Shown: positions 62,141 through 64,000 of the stretch, piece after piece
How the letters are laid out: each line of letters starts with the position of its first letter
Position numbering within the stretch: position 1 is the stretch's first letter
Assembly: GCA_023898805.1 (NCBI GenBank)
Contig: CP060260.1
Span: forward strand, 1,612,001 to 1,676,000
Source: Rhodospirillales bacterium
GTDB taxonomy: Bacteria > Pseudomonadota > Alphaproteobacteria > Micavibrionales > UBA1664
Length of the DNA: 64,000 bases
Reading direction: 5' to 3'
The notes under the pieces: model-generated
What the model was told of the DNA's origin: nothing
The model's database searches: none
What the model saw: the letters and a program-made list of their open reading frames with translations, nothing else
Position numbers and translations under genes: made by a program

Positions 62141-63055
62141 ATGGCGCATGTTTCTGAGATTTATACCTACCCCCTGAAATCAGGTGCGGCGCAAAAGCAT
62201 GCCGAAATCGCGCTGACCAATCGCGGTCTGCGCGACGACCGCAACTGGATGCTGGTCTGGGCCGAGGGGGAAAAAGCCCTGCATCATTTCACCCAGCGCG
62301 AACCCGGCGGCGAAAAACTGGCGCAGGTCCATACCCATCTTATACCCAGCCTTCAGGATGTGTTCACGGAAAGCGCCGCGCATTTCATCAGCGCGCATCA
62401 TCTTCAGGTTGCCAACCCCAATCTGGATGAAAATCGCGTTGCCCGTACCGCCTTCGTGCATGGCAACCCGGTGTCGGTGCTGGATTCGGGGGACGATGCC
62501 GCCACGTGGTTTTCCGATCTTGTGGGCCAAAAGGTGCGTCTGGTGCGGTTCGATGAATCCCGCCGCCGTCATCTTGATAATGACCATTACGGAGCGATGG
62601 ATACGACCGCGCTGGCTGATGGCGGCCCGGTGCTGGTGACCAGCACGTCGTCGTTCGACGCGTTGCGTCCGCATTTCAACAACGTCGCGGTCAAGATGGG
62701 CGATTTCCGGCCCAATATCGTGATCGACGGGCTGGACCCGTGGATCGAGGATTGGGTGCGCCTTGTTCGCATCGGCAACGCCGCATCGCTGGAACTGGTC
62801 AAACCCTGCACGCGCTGCTCCATCCCGACGATCAACCAGATCACCGGCGAACGTTATCCGGACGACCAGCCGACCAGGGCGCTGGTGGCCCAGCGTCGCG
62901 GCAAGGGCGGTGGCCTGCAGGGTGTGTTCTTCGGCCAGAACGCCGCAGTGGCCCATCAGGGTATCATCCGCGTCGGCGACAAAGTCGAGATCAAAATAAA
63001 ACCCGCCCCGCACCCGGCGGTGGCAAACGCGCATTTGCGGTATATTCCGGCGTAA
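62141..63055 (+). CDS. MOSC domain protein
   Basis: The 304-residue protein has an N-terminal MOSC-associated beta-barrel and the C-terminal MOSC domain. The family signature appears as LVKPCTRCSIPTINQITGER, where the first Cys is the conserved sulfur or molybdenum-cofactor contact. Relatives (YcbX/mARC-like) reduce N-hydroxylated compounds, using an electron partner. No ferredoxin-like domain is fused here. It is convergent with the ispA gene. Confidence 0.82.
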   Translation: MAHVSEIYTYPLKSGAAQKHAEIALTNRGLRDDRNWMLVWAEGEKALHHFTQREPGGEKLAQVHTHLIPSLQDVFTESAAHFISAHHLQVANPNLDENRVARTAFVHGNPVSVLDSGDDAATWFSDLVGQKVRLVRFDESRRRHLDNDHYGAMDTTALADGGPVLVTSTSSFDALRPHFNNVAVKMGDFRPNIVIDGLDPWIEDWVRLVRIGNAASLELVKPCTRCSIPTINQITGERYPDDQPTRALVAQRRGKGGGLQGVFFGQNAAVAHQGIIRVGDKVEIKIKPAPHPAVANAHLRYIPA

Positions 63056-63070
63056 TCCGGGTCGAGGCGA

Positions 63071-63979
63071 TTATGCCCGGCGTTCCAGAACGTACATCGC
63101 GAAGGCCTTGAGGGTGGCCGCGCGCTGGTCGAACACGTGCAGGTGGCGGATGGCCTGATGCACCAGCATTTCCGCGCGCATCTTGGCCTGCTCATGGCCC
63201 AGCGTGGTGACGAAGGTCGATTTGCCCGATTGGGCGTCCTTGCCCTTTTCCTTGCCGGTTTCGGCGGGGTCGCCCTCGACGTCCAAGATGTCGTCGGTGA
63301 CCTGAAAGGCGAGGCCGAGGTCGAAGGCATAGCTGCGCAGCGCCTTGCGTCGCGTTTCGTCGGCCTTGCCCAGAATCGCGCCGGCCTCGCACGCAAAGGA
63401 CATCAGCATGCCGGTTTTCATGCGGTGCAGGCGGCTGATCTGACCGACGTCGAATTGAGCCTTTTCCCCGATCAGGTCCAGCATCTGCCCGCCGACCATG
63501 CCGGTCATGCCGGCCGAGCGTGCCAGCAACGTGATCAATTCACAGCGCACGCGCGGGTCTTCGTGCGTTTCCGGCTCGGCCAGAATTTCGAAGGCCAGCG
63601 TCAGCAACGCGTCACCCGCCAGAATCGCAGTCGCTTCGTCGAATTTCTTGTGCACCGAAGGTTTGCCGCGCCGCAGATCGGCGTCGTCCATCGCGGGCAG
63701 ATCGTCATGCACCAGACTATAGGCGTGGACGAATTCAAGGGCCGCGCCCACGCGCTTGGCACGCAGATGGTCGACTCCGAACAGTTTCGCGCACTCGATC
63801 ACCAGAAATGGACGGATGCGCTTGCCGCCTTCCAGCGTGGCGTAACGCATCGCTTCGTTCAGGCGGTTTTCCGGCTCATCCGATTCAGGGATCAGCGTGT
63901 TGACGGTGGTGTTGATGCCGGCGACGGTTTCGTCGAGTGCGCGTTGGAGTTCGGGGGAGGCTTCGCGGGGTGACGGCAT
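63071..63979 (-). CDS. ispA: Farnesyl diphosphate synthase
   Basis: The 302-residue enzyme elongates DMAPP/IPP to geranyl and farnesyl diphosphate. The first aspartate-rich motif is DDLPAMDDADLRRG (from residue 92), where the two-residue insertion between aspartates is typical of bacterial FPP synthases, and the second is DDILD at 229-233. Length is standard. It is close to the right end of the window, and any dxs partner gene would lie beyond it. Confidence 0.9.
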   Translation of the reverse strand: MPSPREASPELQRALDETVAGINTTVNTLIPESDEPENRLNEAMRYATLEGGKRIRPFLVIECAKLFGVDHLRAKRVGAALEFVHAYSLVHDDLPAMDDADLRRGKPSVHKKFDEATAILAGDALLTLAFEILAEPETHEDPRVRCELITLLARSAGMTGMVGGQMLDLIGEKAQFDVGQISRLHRMKTGMLMSFACEAGAILGKADETRRKALRSYAFDLGLAFQVTDDILDVEGDPAETGKEKGKDAQSGKSTFVTTLGHEQAKMRAEMLVHQAIRHLHVFDQRAATLKAFAMYVLERRA

Positions 63980-64000
63980 GGGATTGGGCCTGCTTTTACT

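Overview
The window reads as chromosomal DNA of a high-GC Alphaproteobacterium. The strongest evidence is gene order. Reading right to left from accA, the block accA - xerD - aroK/aroB - CNNM/CorC - bolA - J-domain protein - cobS - cobT follows an arrangement I recall from rhizobia and relatives. A RHH_4 regulator, a DUF2336 protein, a phasin and cobS/cobT also fit that class. Several large lineage-specific proteins and an unusual GlyRS suggest a less-sampled order (Rhodospirillales or Micavibrio-like), but I cannot fix the genus. I see no tRNA, rRNA, insertion sequence, prophage or CRISPR array. Coding density is very high and almost every gap is below 300 bp.

Layout. 0.1-14 kb: bolA, J-domain protein, membrane protein, cobS-cobT, kup, then aroK-aroB-CNNM transporter on the minus strand, a repeat-rich membrane-anchored protein, a secreted protein, xerD and accA. 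14-25.5 kb: a ribbon-helix-helix regulator, a 1381-residue protein of unknown function, a single-chain (alpha2-type) glycyl-tRNA synthetase, a small secreted EF-hand protein, a GNAT enzyme, ppdK and two unknown genes of lower GC. 25.5-33.2 kb: an RNase AS-like nuclease, ygfZ, a GT9 glycosyltransferase, a leucine-rich-repeat protein kinase translationally coupled to a VIT-type metal transporter, a DUF2336 protein coupled to a small transglutaminase-like protein, and purA. 33.2-43.7 kb: two neighbouring YafK-type L,D-transpeptidases, a PcfJ-like protein, greA with an attenuator-like leader, two secreted unknowns, carB and a DUF1003 protein. 43.7-53.2 kb: an AmgK-like sugar kinase, a gene apparently split by a frameshift, a pseudokinase/membrane-protein pair, two patatin-like lipases (one degenerate), a GNAT enzyme and a LysR regulator. 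53.4-64 kb: a dapD operon with two small unknown genes and an AspA/AstE-like metallohydrolase, another LysR regulator, a pilin-like protein, a DacA-type carboxypeptidase with a SPOR domain, a histone H1-like protein behind a promoter carrying an operator-like palindrome, a phasin, aspartate aminotransferase, a MOSC protein and a farnesyl-diphosphate synthase.

Most named genes are core metabolism: shikimate, fatty acid, purine, pyrimidine/arginine, lysine and isoprenoid synthesis. A recurring theme is the cell wall: dapD, an AmgK-like kinase, two L,D-transpeptidases, a D,D-carboxypeptidase and a GT9 enzyme. The least expected observations are a palindromic, apparently in-frame insertion inside the LRR-kinase gene (28287-28414), resembling Rickettsia palindromic elements in behaviour; the alpha2 GlyRS beside ppdK; the two-state hairpin before greA; the operator between -35 and -10 of the H1-like gene; and the pseudokinase and patatin gene pairs.
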